Made by a program: the position numbers and the translations under genes. A model generated the notes under the pieces. The model saw nothing but the letters and a program-made list of their open reading frames with translations. It made no database searches and was not told the DNA's origin. Below, piece by piece: positions 35,166-44,180 of a DNA stretch of 64,000 bases (its first letter is position 1; every line of letters begins with the position of its first letter). Origin of the DNA: Nigerium sp. (GTDB lineage Bacteria; Actinomycetota; Actinomycetes; Propionibacteriales; Propionibacteriaceae); the NCBI GenBank assembly GCA_016711325.1, contig JADJTH010000008.1, positions 248,001 to 312,000 on the forward strand, given 5' to 3'.

Positions 35166-37562
35166 ATGGACGGTCGCTCACGCCTCTCCCCGCCCGACCC
35201 GGCGGCGCGGTGGGAGGCAGACTCCCGGACGGCTTCCGGGCGAGGGCTGCGCGACGTGGGCGGCGCCGACCTGCGCGCGGTCGCGCTCGGCGCGACCGCG
35301 TGGCTGAGCACCGGGCTGGCGGTCGCAGGTGATCCGCGCCTGCTCGTGCTGGTGGCGGCGGCCGCGGCGTCCGCCGTACTGGTGGCGTGGTGGCGTCACA
35401 GCTGGCTGATCGCGTCGCTGGCCGTGGTTGCGGCGGTCTGCGCGCTTGTGGGCGGGGCGCGCACGGCGGTCATCCGTTCGGGGCCGCTGGCGGAGCTGAC
35501 GGCCCAGGCGGCGACGGCCGAGGTCGTGTTGCGCGTCGGCGGCGACGGACGACTGTGGCCACCCGAGGGGCACCGCTCGGGCCTGTGGATCGGGTCGGCC
35601 GTGCTGATCCGGCTCGACGCGCGCGGTGACTCGTGGGGGAGCGGGGCTCCGGTGCGGGTCGTCGCGACCGGCGACGTGGCGGGCGCGTGGGCGTTGGTGC
35701 CACAGGGCACGGTGGTCCGCGCCACCGTGCGTCTCGGCGAACCCGAGGCCGGTAGCGCCGCGTTCGCCGAACTGCGGGCACGCGAGCCGCCGGCGCAGGT
35801 GGCCGCGCCCGATGCCCCGTCGGCGGTGGTCGGCGCACTGCGCGGAGGGTTGGTCGCGGCCTCCGCCACGCTGCCACCGGACGCGAGGGCGCTGCTTCCC
35901 GCCCTGGTCGTGGGCGATACCCAGGGCGTGTCCGCCGACTTGCAGGACGTGTTCCGGCTGTCCGGCCTGCTCCACCTGATGGCCGTCTCCGGGGCGAATC
36001 TGGTGCTCATCCTCGGCTTCCTGCGCGCGACCGCGGTGACGCTCGGCGTCCGCGGCGGGTGGCTGACCGGTGTGCTGGTGGCAGGCGTGGCGGGCTTCGT
36101 GGCGCTGTGCCTGGGCGAGCCCAGCGTGGTGCGCGCGGCGGCGATGGGGCTGGTCGGCCTGGCGGCAGTCGGCCGGGCGGGGCGCGGACGCCACGGGTTG
36201 CGATTCCTTGGCGTTGCGGTGCTGGCGGTCGTGCTGATCGAGCCGCCGATGGCACTGTCGGTCGGATTCGCGCTGTCGGTGGCGGCGACGTCCGGGTTGC
36301 TGTGTTGGGCCGGGAGCTGGGCGGATCGGCTGGCTCGATGGATGCCGCGCTGGTGCGCCGAGGCGCTGGCGGTGCCCCTGGCCGCCCAGATCGCCACCCA
36401 GCCGATCGTGGTCGCGCTCTCGGGCCAGGTGAGCGTGGTGTCGGTGCTGGCGAACCTGGTCGCCGGTCCGCTGGTAGGCCCGGCCACCGTGCTCGGACTG
36501 GTCGCCACGTTGCTCGCGCCCGTGGCGCTGCCGCTGGCCGTTCTCGTGGCATGGCCCGCGGGGTTGTGCGCGCAGGCGATCGCCTGGGTGGGGCACGCCG
36601 CCGCCTCCCTGCCGGGCGCGGCGCTGCCGTGGCCCGCCACCCCGGCCGCCGTGGTGGTGGCGGTGCTCGCCTCGGCGGTCATGGCGGTGCTCGCCCCCGT
36701 GGTGCTCGGCCGTCCGCTGCTGTGCCTGGGGCTGGCCGCAGGGCTCTTCGTAGCGCTCCTCCGGACGCCGTCGCCGCCCGGGTGGCCGCCGCGCGCGTGG
36801 GCGGTCGCGTCGTGCGACGTCGGGCAGGGGGACGCGACGGTGCTCGCCGCCGGTCCAGGGCAGGGGGTGGTCATCGACACCGGCCCCGAGCCTGCGTTGC
36901 TCACCCGGTGCCTCCGTCAGCTCGGCGTGACCTCGGTTCCGCTGGTCGTGCTCACCCACCTGCACGCCGACCACGTCGGTGGCGTCGAGGCTCTGGAGCG
37001 CACTCCCGTGGGGCTGGCGGTCACCTCCGCGGTGCGCACGCCCACGGACGCCGACGCCCGGGTCAACCGGGCGATGGCAGGCGCCCACCGCGTGATCGCC
37101 GAGCCAGGCATGGCTTGGCAGGCGGGCGGCGTCCGGATCGAGGTGCTCGCCGCGCCGCGACTGACCGGCGAACGAATCCCCGGCGAGGGGGAGTCCTCCG
37201 CCGAAAACGACGCCTCCTTGTTGCTGCGCGCCGATGTGGGTGGCCTGAGCGTCCTGATCGCGGGCGACGCCGAGGAGGCCGCGCAGGCCAGTCACGCCCG
37301 TCTCGGCGCGGCCATCGACGTTGACGTTCTGGTGGTGCCGCACCACGGCAGCGGACGCCACGACCCCACGTTCATCGCCGCGACGACTCCCGTGGTCGCG
37401 CTGGTCAGCGTCGGAGCCGACAACGGCTACGGGCACCCGTCCGCGAAGACGATGCGCACGGTGGCCGCCACCGGCGCTCGGGTCGCTCGCACCGACGAGA
37501 ACGGCGCCATCGCTGTCGCCCGCGCTCCGGACGGCGGGCTCGTCGTGACCATGACACGATAA
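35166..37562 (+). CDS. comEC: ComEC/Rec2 competence DNA channel
   Basis: Polytopic protein that passes single-stranded DNA through the membrane during natural transformation. 798 residues: N-terminal membrane helices and a soluble segment (about 40-210), the Competence domain (about 220-500; LFRLSGLLHLMAVSGANLVL-like segment VFRLSGLLHLMAVSGANL near 262), then a metallo-beta-lactamase domain (about 550-798) with LTHLHADHVGG near 597 and PHHGSGRHDPTF near 727. ATG at 35166. No pilus or comFC genes are in view, so competence is possible rather than shown. Confidence 0.93.
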   Translation: MDGRSRLSPPDPAARWEADSRTASGRGLRDVGGADLRAVALGATAWLSTGLAVAGDPRLLVLVAAAAASAVLVAWWRHSWLIASLAVVAAVCALVGGARTAVIRSGPLAELTAQAATAEVVLRVGGDGRLWPPEGHRSGLWIGSAVLIRLDARGDSWGSGAPVRVVATGDVAGAWALVPQGTVVRATVRLGEPEAGSAAFAELRAREPPAQVAAPDAPSAVVGALRGGLVAASATLPPDARALLPALVVGDTQGVSADLQDVFRLSGLLHLMAVSGANLVLILGFLRATAVTLGVRGGWLTGVLVAGVAGFVALCLGEPSVVRAAAMGLVGLAAVGRAGRGRHGLRFLGVAVLAVVLIEPPMALSVGFALSVAATSGLLCWAGSWADRLARWMPRWCAEALAVPLAAQIATQPIVVALSGQVSVVSVLANLVAGPLVGPATVLGLVATLLAPVALPLAVLVAWPAGLCAQAIAWVGHAAASLPGAALPWPATPAAVVVAVLASAVMAVLAPVVLGRPLLCLGLAAGLFVALLRTPSPPGWPPRAWAVASCDVGQGDATVLAAGPGQGVVIDTGPEPALLTRCLRQLGVTSVPLVVLTHLHADHVGGVEALERTPVGLAVTSAVRTPTDADARVNRAMAGAHRVIAEPGMAWQAGGVRIEVLAAPRLTGERIPGEGESSAENDASLLLRADVGGLSVLIAGDAEEAAQASHARLGAAIDVDVLVVPHHGSGRHDPTFIAATTPVVALVSVGADNGYGHPSAKTMRTVAATGARVARTDENGAIAVARAPDGGLVVTMTR

Positions 37563-37623
37563 CCCTGGCCAGTGGGCGTCGATCACCCTCACGCGACGAC
37601 GTAAGGCAGGGACACCTTCATGA

Positions 37624-37740
37624 GTGCAGGCACACCGGTCGTTGGCGGACCCGGCCACCGGCGTGCTGAACGCGAGCCTGGGCGAGCTGCCCCCCGGCGA
37701 TTCGCCGTTGGAGTTCCTGATCTCGGGCGAGCCCGCCTGA
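37624..37740 (+). CDS. Possible small ORF or gene remnant
   Basis: A 38-codon GTG ORF reading MQAHRSLADPATGVLNASLG and ending FLISGEPA. Its amino-acid composition and third-position GC look coding, and it sits in an otherwise empty 260-base gap. No start signal is convincing, and a different frame starts at ATG 37620. It may be the tail of a decayed gene. Unrecognised. Confidence 0.3.
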   Translation: MQAHRSLADPATGVLNASLGELPPGDSPLEFLISGEPA

Positions 37741-37822
37741 GCCGGCCGGCGGTAGAATGACCCGCGGTGTGCCGGGAAGTCTGGTCGGCTCGACCTGACG
37801 CTGCTCCCGTGGAGGACGCCCG

Positions 37823-39175
37823 ATGACACCGTTCAAGCCCGCCCGCCGCATCCTGACCCGCGCCAGCTGGTCCGAACAGCGGCGCATCCGCACGATCCTC
37901 CGCAAGGAGACGACCGGCGGAATCCTGCTCATCATCGCCGCGCTGATCGCGGTCGTGTGGGCCAACTCCCCATGGTCGGATGCCTACTTCGGCCTGCGCG
38001 ACTACGAGATCGGCCCCGCCGGACTGCACCTGCGGCTGAGCCTGGGGGCCTGGGCCGCCGACGGCATCCTGGCGGTGTTCTTCTTCATGGTCGGACTCGA
38101 ACTCAAGCACGAGTTCGTCGACGGCGACCTGAAGGATCCCGCGAAGGCGCTGGTGCCGGTGGTGGCGGCGTTCGGGGGCGTCGCGGTGCCCGCGCTCATC
38201 TACGCGCTGGTGAACGCGGGCGATCCCGAGATGCTGCGCGGCTGGGCGATCCCCACCGCCACCGACATCGCCTTCGCGGTGGCCGTCCTCGCGATCATCG
38301 GCTCGTCGCTCCCGTCCGCCGTCCGGATCTTCCTGCTCACCCTGGCCGTGGTCGACGACCTGATCGCCATCGTCATCATCGCCCTCTTCTACAGCGATCA
38401 CCTCAACGGGTGGTCGCTCGGGTTGTTCGTGCTCCCCGTCGTCGCCTACGCCGTGCTGGTGCAGTCGCGCCCGCGCTGGTTCGCCGAACGGACGTGGGCC
38501 CCCTGGCTGATCCTGCTGCCGATCGCGATCGTCGCCTGGGCGCTGTTGCACGAGGCGGGCATCCATCCGACGATCGCCGGCGTCGTGCTCGGGTTCGTCG
38601 TGCCGGTCCGCCGCAAGGACCCAACCGCGGGTCCGGGCAAGGGCCTGGCGATGACGTTCGAGCACAACTACCGGCCGCTCTCGACCGGGTTCGCCGTGCC
38701 GGTGTTCGCCTTCTTCTCCGCGGGCGTCAGCGTGGGCGGGTTCGACGGGCTCGCCCGGTCGCTCGCCACACCGGTCGCGCTCGGCATCATGCTCGGCCTG
38801 GTGCTCGGCAAGCCGATCGGCATCGTGTCGTCCACGTTCCTGCTCACCAAGCTCACCCGCGCCGAACTGGACGAGGACGTGCGCTGGATCGACCTGATCG
38901 GAATGGGGATGCTCGCCGGCATCGGCTTCACGGTCTCGCTGCTGGTCGCCGAACTCAGCTTCGGGCTCGGTCACGTGCACAACGACGAGGCCAAGGTCGG
39001 CATTCTCGCGGCCTCGCTCGTCGCCGCGATCGGATCGGCGACCGTGCTCGTCCCGCGCAACCGCCGCTACCGCCGGATCGCCGAGGCCGAGCGGCGCGAC
39101 ACCGACGGGGACGGCGTCCCCGATCTCTGGGACGCCTCACCCACCGACGCCACCGACGCGACGTCGAAGCACTGA
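37823..39175 (+). CDS. nhaA: Na+/H+ antiporter NhaA
   Basis: Membrane antiporter exchanging protons for Na+ in pH and salt homeostasis. 450 residues with about 12 helices; the ion-site region is AIPTATDIAFAVAVLAIIGS near 148-167 and LAVVDDLIAIVIIALFY near 180-196 (the paired Asp of the family), plus MLAGIGFTVSLLVAEL near 365-380. Family length is about 390-440. An unusual hydrophilic tail (about 415-450) contains DTDGDGVPDLWDAS, resembling a calcium-binding thrombospondin-3/dockerin loop. A TAGAAT box at 37753-37758 is a likely -10 for the transcript. Confidence 0.95.
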   Translation: MTPFKPARRILTRASWSEQRRIRTILRKETTGGILLIIAALIAVVWANSPWSDAYFGLRDYEIGPAGLHLRLSLGAWAADGILAVFFFMVGLELKHEFVDGDLKDPAKALVPVVAAFGGVAVPALIYALVNAGDPEMLRGWAIPTATDIAFAVAVLAIIGSSLPSAVRIFLLTLAVVDDLIAIVIIALFYSDHLNGWSLGLFVLPVVAYAVLVQSRPRWFAERTWAPWLILLPIAIVAWALLHEAGIHPTIAGVVLGFVVPVRRKDPTAGPGKGLAMTFEHNYRPLSTGFAVPVFAFFSAGVSVGGFDGLARSLATPVALGIMLGLVLGKPIGIVSSTFLLTKLTRAELDEDVRWIDLIGMGMLAGIGFTVSLLVAELSFGLGHVHNDEAKVGILAASLVAAIGSATVLVPRNRRYRRIAEAERRDTDGDGVPDLWDASPTDATDATSKH

Positions 39176-39195
39176 CGAGCGCGGTGGGGCGTCCG

Positions 39196-39681
39196 TCAGC
39201 CGCGGTCGGCCCAGAACAGCCGCGAACCCTCGAGATCGGTCCACGTCCCCGAGAACTCGATGCCCGCGACGGTCGCGGTCGGGTAGGAGTAGCGGACCAG
39301 CGCCGCTGCGTCCGGATCGGGATCGTCGCCCGCCAGTTCGTCGACCAGTGACGGGACGCCGGGCGCATGCGCCACGAGTGCGGCCGCGTCGACGGCCTCG
39401 TCCAGGGTGGCGAGCACCCGCATCAGGCCGAACGTCCCGGCGTTGTAGAGCCTGTCCTCCAGCACGAGCCGGACGCCCAGCCGCATGCCCTCCGCAGTCT
39501 CCCGCGCGCGGTCGGCGGTCGAGGCGAGGACCACCTGGACGCGGGCCGGGGCGAGCAACGCGCCGAGCCGGCGCGCCTGCTCGCGTCCCTGGAGGGTGAG
39601 GACGCGCCCATGGTCGCCGCGCCCGCGGCCCATGAACTCGGCGTCGCCATGACGGATGAGATACACACGCTTCACGATCAC
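39196..39681 (-). CDS. SixA-like histidine phosphatase
   Basis: Histidine phosphatase superfamily (branch 1) protein, 161 residues, the size of SixA phosphohistidine phosphatases. Catalytic RHG in VYLIRHGDAEF near residues 6-16, Arg in STADRARETA near 54-63, and the second His in ALVAHAPGVPSL near 101-112. Substrate unknown; a protein phosphohistidine or a small phosphate ester are both possible. GTG start at 39681. Convergent with nhaA and divergent from holA. Confidence 0.85.
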   Translation of the reverse strand: MIVKRVYLIRHGDAEFMGRGRGDHGRVLTLQGREQARRLGALLAPARVQVVLASTADRARETAEGMRLGVRLVLEDRLYNAGTFGLMRVLATLDEAVDAAALVAHAPGVPSLVDELAGDDPDPDAAALVRYSYPTATVAGIEFSGTWTDLEGSRLFWADRG

Positions 39682-39731
39682 GGAGCCTAGCGGTGCGCGT
39701 CCTGTCGGTGCCTGCTGGCAGGATGGGCGGT

Positions 39732-40727
39732 GTGAACGAACAGCGGATCTTCGGCACCGTCACGCTCGTCAGCGGCCCCGAGTCGCTGCTTGCCGAGCGC
39801 GCCGTTGACCGGCTCGTCCAGCAGGCCCTCGCCGAGCGGCCCGCCGCGGGGCTGACGAAGGCCGCCGCGGGCGAACTGGACGCCGGCGGGCTGGCCGAGA
39901 TCACCGGCGGGTCGCTGTTCGCCGACGACTCGATCGTCGTCGTCACCGAGCTGAGCGAGCTGGCTCCAACGCTGTTCGATGCGGTCCTGGCGCTCGTCGC
40001 GGCACCGATCGAGGAGTTGGTGCTCGTCCTCGTCCACCCGGGCGGCGTCAAAGGCAAGGGACTGCTCGACAACCTGAAGAAGGCCCGCGTGACGGTCGTC
40101 GACTGCCCCGCCGTCAAGCCGTGGGAGATGCCCCAATTCGCCACCGCCGAAGCTCGCAGGCAAGGCGGTCGCATCGATCCACCGACGGCGTCCAGGCTCG
40201 TCGAGGCGCTGGGCGCAGACGTGCGTGCGGTGGCGGGCGCGGTCCGCCAACTGCTCCTGGACGCCGACGATCGCGTGATCTCCGAGGCGGCCGTGCGCCG
40301 CTACTTCGCCGGTCGCGCCGACGTCACCAGCTTCACCGTGGCCGACCACGTCATGGCCGGGCGCCGCAACGAGGCCCTCGGCGCGCTGCGCTGGGCGCTC
40401 GACACCGGCGTGCCGCCCGTACTCGTCACGTCCGCGCTCGCGGGCGCATTGCGAGGTCAGGGCCGCTTCACCGATCTCACCGGGGCGCGGATGCGCGACG
40501 GCGATCTGGCCCGTGAACTCGGCGTCCCGCCGTTCAAGGTCAAGGAGATCGTGCAGCGGTCCCACGCGTGGACGCCGCGCGGGCTCGCCACGGCGCTCCA
40601 GGCGGTCGCCGAAGCGGACGCCGCGGTCAAGGGTCAGGCGGCCGACCCCGCGTTCGCGCTGGAGCGCATGGTCATCGCGGTGACCCTGCTGCGGGGACGG
40701 CGTCCAGACTCGGGCATGGGGCGATGA
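39732..40727 (+). CDS. holA: DNA polymerase III subunit delta
   Basis: Clamp-loader subunit that opens the beta clamp during replication, 331 residues from the GTG at 39732. N-terminal AAA+-like domain (GTVTLVSGPESLLAERAVDR near 7-26, SLFADDSIVVVTEL near 62-75), central domain, and the C-terminal collar (about 210-331; FTVADHVMAGRRNEALGALR, ELGVPPFKVKEIVQRS). The GTG is preferred over ATG 39723 because AGGA lies 8 bases before it. Followed by rpsT, the normal order in bacteria. Confidence 0.92.
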   Translation: MNEQRIFGTVTLVSGPESLLAERAVDRLVQQALAERPAAGLTKAAAGELDAGGLAEITGGSLFADDSIVVVTELSELAPTLFDAVLALVAAPIEELVLVLVHPGGVKGKGLLDNLKKARVTVVDCPAVKPWEMPQFATAEARRQGGRIDPPTASRLVEALGADVRAVAGAVRQLLLDADDRVISEAAVRRYFAGRADVTSFTVADHVMAGRRNEALGALRWALDTGVPPVLVTSALAGALRGQGRFTDLTGARMRDGDLARELGVPPFKVKEIVQRSHAWTPRGLATALQAVAEADAAVKGQAADPAFALERMVIAVTLLRGRRPDSGMGR

Positions 40728-40844
40728 GCCCCGCGCCGCGCCGTCCGTCGAGCCGATTTGGGCGCCCTCAGTCGCGCTGGTAGGCTGACCAATCGCGTCC
40801 GCAATGGGCGCACCACCAGAACTCTTTGAACCGAAGGCTTGCCC

Positions 40845-41105
40845 GTGGCGAACATCAAGTCCCAGAAGAAGCGGATCCTCACGAACGAGAAGGCGCGACT
40901 GCGCAACAAGGCCGTGAAGTCCTCTCTCAAGACGCATATTCGCAAGTTCCGCGAGGCTGCTGCCACCGGTGACGTGGCGAAGGCCCAGGAGGCGGCGCAG
41001 GCCGCGTGCCGCGCGCTCGACAAGGCCGCGTCCAAGGGCGTCATCCACAAGAACCAGGCGGCGAACCGCAAGTCGGCCATCGCCAAGGCCGCGGCCGCCC
41101 TCTGA
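40845..41105 (+). CDS. rpsT: 30S ribosomal protein S20
   Basis: Binds 16S rRNA in the body of the small subunit. 86 residues, all helical and basic, beginning ANIKSQKKRILTNEKARLRN after the GTG start. GAAGG 7 bases upstream supports GTG 40845; the TTG at 40839 lacks this spacing. Confidence 0.96.
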   Translation: MANIKSQKKRILTNEKARLRNKAVKSSLKTHIRKFREAAATGDVAKAQEAAQAACRALDKAASKGVIHKNQAANRKSAIAKAAAAL

Positions 41106-41117
41106 TCGAGCTTCGCG

Positions 41118-41153
41118 ACGTCGCCCCCGCACGTGAGCGTGCCGGGGCGACGT
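41118..41153. terminator. Hairpin after rpsT
   Basis: ACGTCGCCCC followed by CGCACG pairs with CGTGC followed by CGGGGCGACGT, about 15 pairs with a single C-C mismatch and a TGAG loop. No T tract. Likely terminator or mRNA-end stabiliser between rpsT and lepA. Confidence 0.6.
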
Positions 41154-41214
41154 TGCGCCGTACCCGAACGCTGAACGGCTCCTGCCGGGCAGTCCTGGAG
41201 GAGAGGGAACGCGC

Positions 41215-43047
41215 GTGAACACGCCGCAGCCCGGAAGCACACCCCCGCCGATCATCCGCAATTTCTGCATCATCGCGCACATCGACCACGGCAAGTCGAC
41301 GCTGGCCGACCGCATGCTGCAACTGACCGGGGTGGTGGACGGGCGGTCGATGCGCGCCCAGTACCTCGACCGGATGGACATCGAACGCGAGCGCGGCATC
41401 ACCATCAAGTCTCAGGCCGTCCGCATGCCGTGGCAGGTCGACGGCGCCGACTACGTGCTCAACATGATCGATACGCCCGGGCACGTCGACTTCACCTACG
41501 AGGTCTCACGCTCGCTGGCCGCCTGCGAGGGAGCCATCCTGCTCGTGGACGCCGCGCAGGGCATCGAGGCCCAGACGCTGGCCAACCTGTACCTGGCGAT
41601 GGGCGCCGACCTGCACGTCATCCCGGTGCTCAACAAGATCGATCTGCCGAGCGCGCAACCCGAGAAGTACGCCGAGGAACTCGCGAATCTGGTCGGCTGC
41701 GACCCCGAGGACGTCTTCCACGTATCCGGCAAGACGGGCGCCGGCGTCCGCGAACTGCTGGACGCCATCGTCGCCCAGGTGCCCGCCCCGATCGGCGATC
41801 CGGACGCCCCGGCACGCGCCATGATCTTCGACTCCGTCTACGACACCTATCGCGGCGTCGTCACCTACGTCCGCGTCATCGACGGCGAACTCAAGCATCG
41901 CGAGCGGATTCTCATGATGTCGACCAAGGCCACCCACGAGGTGCTCGAGGTCGGCGTCATCTCCCCGGATCCGACCCCCGCGAAGGCGATCGGCGTCGGC
42001 GAGGTCGGGTACCTGATCACCGGCGTGAAGGACGTCCGCCAGAGCCGAGTCGGCGACACGGTGACCGGTCAGCACCGGCAGGCGACCGAGGCGCTGGGCG
42101 GCTACAAGCACCCCAACCCGATGGTGTACGCCGGGCTCTACCCGATCGACGGCGCCGACTTCCCCGAGCTCCGCGAGGCGTTGGAGAAGCTGCAGCTCAA
42201 CGACGCCGCGCTCACCTACGAGCCCGAGACGTCGGGCGCGCTCGGCTTCGGGTTCCGGATCGGCTTCCTCGGTCTGCTGCACATGGAGATCGTGCGCGAG
42301 CGCCTGGAACGCGAGTTCAATCTCGACCTGATCTCGACCGCGCCGAATGTGGTCTACCGCGTCGTGATGGAGGACGGCTCCGAGCACACGGTGACCAACC
42401 CGAGCGAGTTTCCCGTGGGCAAGGTCGCCGAGATCTGGGAGCCCGTCGTCAAGGCGACGATCCTCAGCCCGAGCGAGTTCATCGGCACGATCCTCGAGCT
42501 GTGTCAGCAGCGCCGCGGCGTCCAGACCGGTATGGACTACATCAGCGCCGACCGCGTCGAGATCCGCTATACGCTGCCGCTGGCCGAGATCGTCTTCGAC
42601 TTCTTCGACGCGCTCAAGAGCCGCACGAAGGGCTATGCGAGCCTCGACTACGACGAGGCGGGCGAGCAGAAGGCCAGCCTGGTCAAGGTCGACATCCTGC
42701 TGCACGGCGACCCGGTGGACGCCTTCAGCTCGATCGTGCACACCGACGCCGCCTACTCCTACGGCCTTGCCATGGCGAAGAAGCTCAAGGAGCTCATTCC
42801 GCGCCAGCAGTTCGAGGTGCCGATCCAGGCGGCGATCGGCTCGCGGGTCATCGCCCGCGAGACGGTGCGTGCCATGCGCAAGGACGTCCTCGCCAAGTGC
42901 TACGGCGGGGACATCAGCCGCAAGCGCAAGCTGCTGGAGAAGCAGAAGGAGGGCAAGAAGCGCATGAAGATGGTCGGGCGCGTCGAGGTGCCCCAAGAGG
43001 CGTTCGTGGCCGCCCTGTCGACCGGCGAATCGCGGGAACCCAAGTAG
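41215..43047 (+). CDS. lepA: Elongation factor 4 (LepA)
   Basis: Ribosome-binding GTPase that acts on stalled or mispositioned ribosomes and in 30S assembly. 610 residues. G1 AHIDHGKSTL near residues 22-31, G2 region RERGITIKSQ, G3 DTPGHVDF near 86-93, G4 NKIDLP near 140, followed by domain II, EF-G-like domains III and V, and the LepA-specific C-terminal domain (RKRKLLEKQKEGKKRMKMVG). GTG start with GGAGAGGGA upstream. Confidence 0.97.
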   Translation: MNTPQPGSTPPPIIRNFCIIAHIDHGKSTLADRMLQLTGVVDGRSMRAQYLDRMDIERERGITIKSQAVRMPWQVDGADYVLNMIDTPGHVDFTYEVSRSLAACEGAILLVDAAQGIEAQTLANLYLAMGADLHVIPVLNKIDLPSAQPEKYAEELANLVGCDPEDVFHVSGKTGAGVRELLDAIVAQVPAPIGDPDAPARAMIFDSVYDTYRGVVTYVRVIDGELKHRERILMMSTKATHEVLEVGVISPDPTPAKAIGVGEVGYLITGVKDVRQSRVGDTVTGQHRQATEALGGYKHPNPMVYAGLYPIDGADFPELREALEKLQLNDAALTYEPETSGALGFGFRIGFLGLLHMEIVRERLEREFNLDLISTAPNVVYRVVMEDGSEHTVTNPSEFPVGKVAEIWEPVVKATILSPSEFIGTILELCQQRRGVQTGMDYISADRVEIRYTLPLAEIVFDFFDALKSRTKGYASLDYDEAGEQKASLVKVDILLHGDPVDAFSSIVHTDAAYSYGLAMAKKLKELIPRQQFEVPIQAAIGSRVIARETVRAMRKDVLAKCYGGDISRKRKLLEKQKEGKKRMKMVGRVEVPQEAFVAALSTGESREPK

Positions 43048-43084
43048 GCGTCCGCACCGACCGGCGCGGTGGCCGCCGGACGCC
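43047..43084. terminator. Bidirectional hairpin between lepA and rhomboid gene
   Basis: GGCGTCCG (43047-43054) pairs with CGGACGCC (43077-43084), and CACCG (43055-43059) with CGGTG (43067-43071) inside it; a 5-base bulge lies on the 3' side. The hairpin begins at the last base of the lepA stop and ends 6 bases before the end of the convergent gene. Confidence 0.55.
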
Positions 43085-43090
43085 GCGGGC

Positions 43091-43786
43091 TCAGCGCGCG
43101 GTGAGCCCGCGAGCGCGCGACCGGCGGCCGAGCATCCCGGCCGCCAGCAGGCCGCCTGCCGCGCCGCCGAGGTGCGCCTGCCAGCTCACGCCGGGCACGG
43201 TGGGGAACACGCCCCACAGCATGCCGCCGAAGAACCCGAAGACGAGGGCGGCGACGAGGATCTGTGTCCAGTTGCCGGCGATCAGTCCGCGGACGAGCAG
43301 GTAGGTGAGCCACCCGAAGATCACCCCGGACGCCCCGGCCGTGACGCTCCCGGGCGCGGCGAGAAGCCAGGCGGTCAGGCCCGAGCCGAGTACGGCGAGC
43401 AGGGTCGCGATCCAGAAGTCGCGGCGTCCGGACATGCGCGTGATGGTGCCGAGGACGAGGAAGGGCAGGGTGTTCGCCGCGAGGTGCGAGAAGCTGAAAT
43501 GCAGCACAGGGGCGACGACGATGGCCGGGAGCGATTCGACGCTGCGTGGCCGGATCCCGAACGAGTCCAGGGCGCCGGCGGTGATGAAGTCGGCCGCCTC
43601 GATCGCCCACATGAGCACGAGCAGGCCGGCGATGAAGAGGAACGCGCCGGACGCGGACGGCTTCGCCGGCAGCGGTGGCGGTGACGGCTGGGGCAGCGGC
43701 GGGTAGTAGCCCTGCTGGGGCGGTGGCGCCCAGTGGACCTGGGGCTGCTGGCCGGCGGGCCCGTACCCGGGGTGTTGCTGCGTCAT
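43091..43786 (-). CDS. Rhomboid family intramembrane serine protease
   Basis: 231 residues. Pro/Gln-rich cytoplasmic N-terminus (about 1-45, PPPQQGYYPPLPQPSPPP), then six hydrophobic helices. The catalytic Ser is in TAGASGVIFGWL near 142-153 and the catalytic His in SWQAHLGGAAGG near 198-209; HFSFSHLAANT near 92-102 is the conserved loop-1/TM2 region. Substrates unknown. ATG at 43786; convergent with lepA. Confidence 0.92.
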   Translation of the reverse strand: MTQQHPGYGPAGQQPQVHWAPPPQQGYYPPLPQPSPPPLPAKPSASGAFLFIAGLLVLMWAIEAADFITAGALDSFGIRPRSVESLPAIVVAPVLHFSFSHLAANTLPFLVLGTITRMSGRRDFWIATLLAVLGSGLTAWLLAAPGSVTAGASGVIFGWLTYLLVRGLIAGNWTQILVAALVFGFFGGMLWGVFPTVPGVSWQAHLGGAAGGLLAAGMLGRRSRARGLTAR

Positions 43787-43830
43787 GCCTCCAGTGTGCC
43801 GGGACCAGGCAAGCGCCGCACGACCGGCCC

Positions 43831-43836
43831 TACGAT
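43831..43836 (+). promoter_or_regulatory. -10 box for leaderless YciI-like gene
   Basis: TACGAT, then exactly 7 bases, then ATG 43844. An alternative ATG (43835) overlaps the box itself and is unlikely. Confidence 0.45.
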
Positions 43837-43843
43837 GGCCCGC

Positions 43844-44155
43844 ATGAGCATCTTCGCCGTTCAGTACATCTACACCGACGACACCGGCGCGCGCGACGAG
43901 CATCGCCCGCATCACCGTGCCTACCTCGGCGTCCCGGGCGAGAAGGCAACCGTCGTGTTGTCCGGTCCGTACGCCGCGGGCGTCGGGCAGGCCGATGGCG
44001 CGCTGATCATCGTGCAAGCAGAGACCGTCGAGGACGTGCTGGCGCACCTGTCGTCGGATCCGTTCCAGGTCGAAGGACTGGTGGAGCGGGTGCAGGTGCG
44101 CGGCTGGTCGCCGGTGATGGGCACCTGGCACGAGTCCCTGGCCGACCGTCTGTGA
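43844..44155 (+). CDS. YciI family protein
   Basis: 103 residues of the ferredoxin-like YciI/YCII fold. Starts MSIFAVQYIYTDDTG, with the conserved His/Asp region HRPHHRAYLG near 22-31, LSGPYAAG near 40-47 and DGALIIVQAETVEDVLAHLS near 51-70. Family members are small dimeric enzymes or binding proteins with mostly unknown substrates. Start chosen by the TACGAT-N7-ATG spacing. Followed by hemW after 25 bases. Confidence 0.85.
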   Translation: MSIFAVQYIYTDDTGARDEHRPHHRAYLGVPGEKATVVLSGPYAAGVGQADGALIIVQAETVEDVLAHLSSDPFQVEGLVERVQVRGWSPVMGTWHESLADRL

Positions 44156-44180
44156 CGGTGGCGGACGCCCGGAGCCGCCG

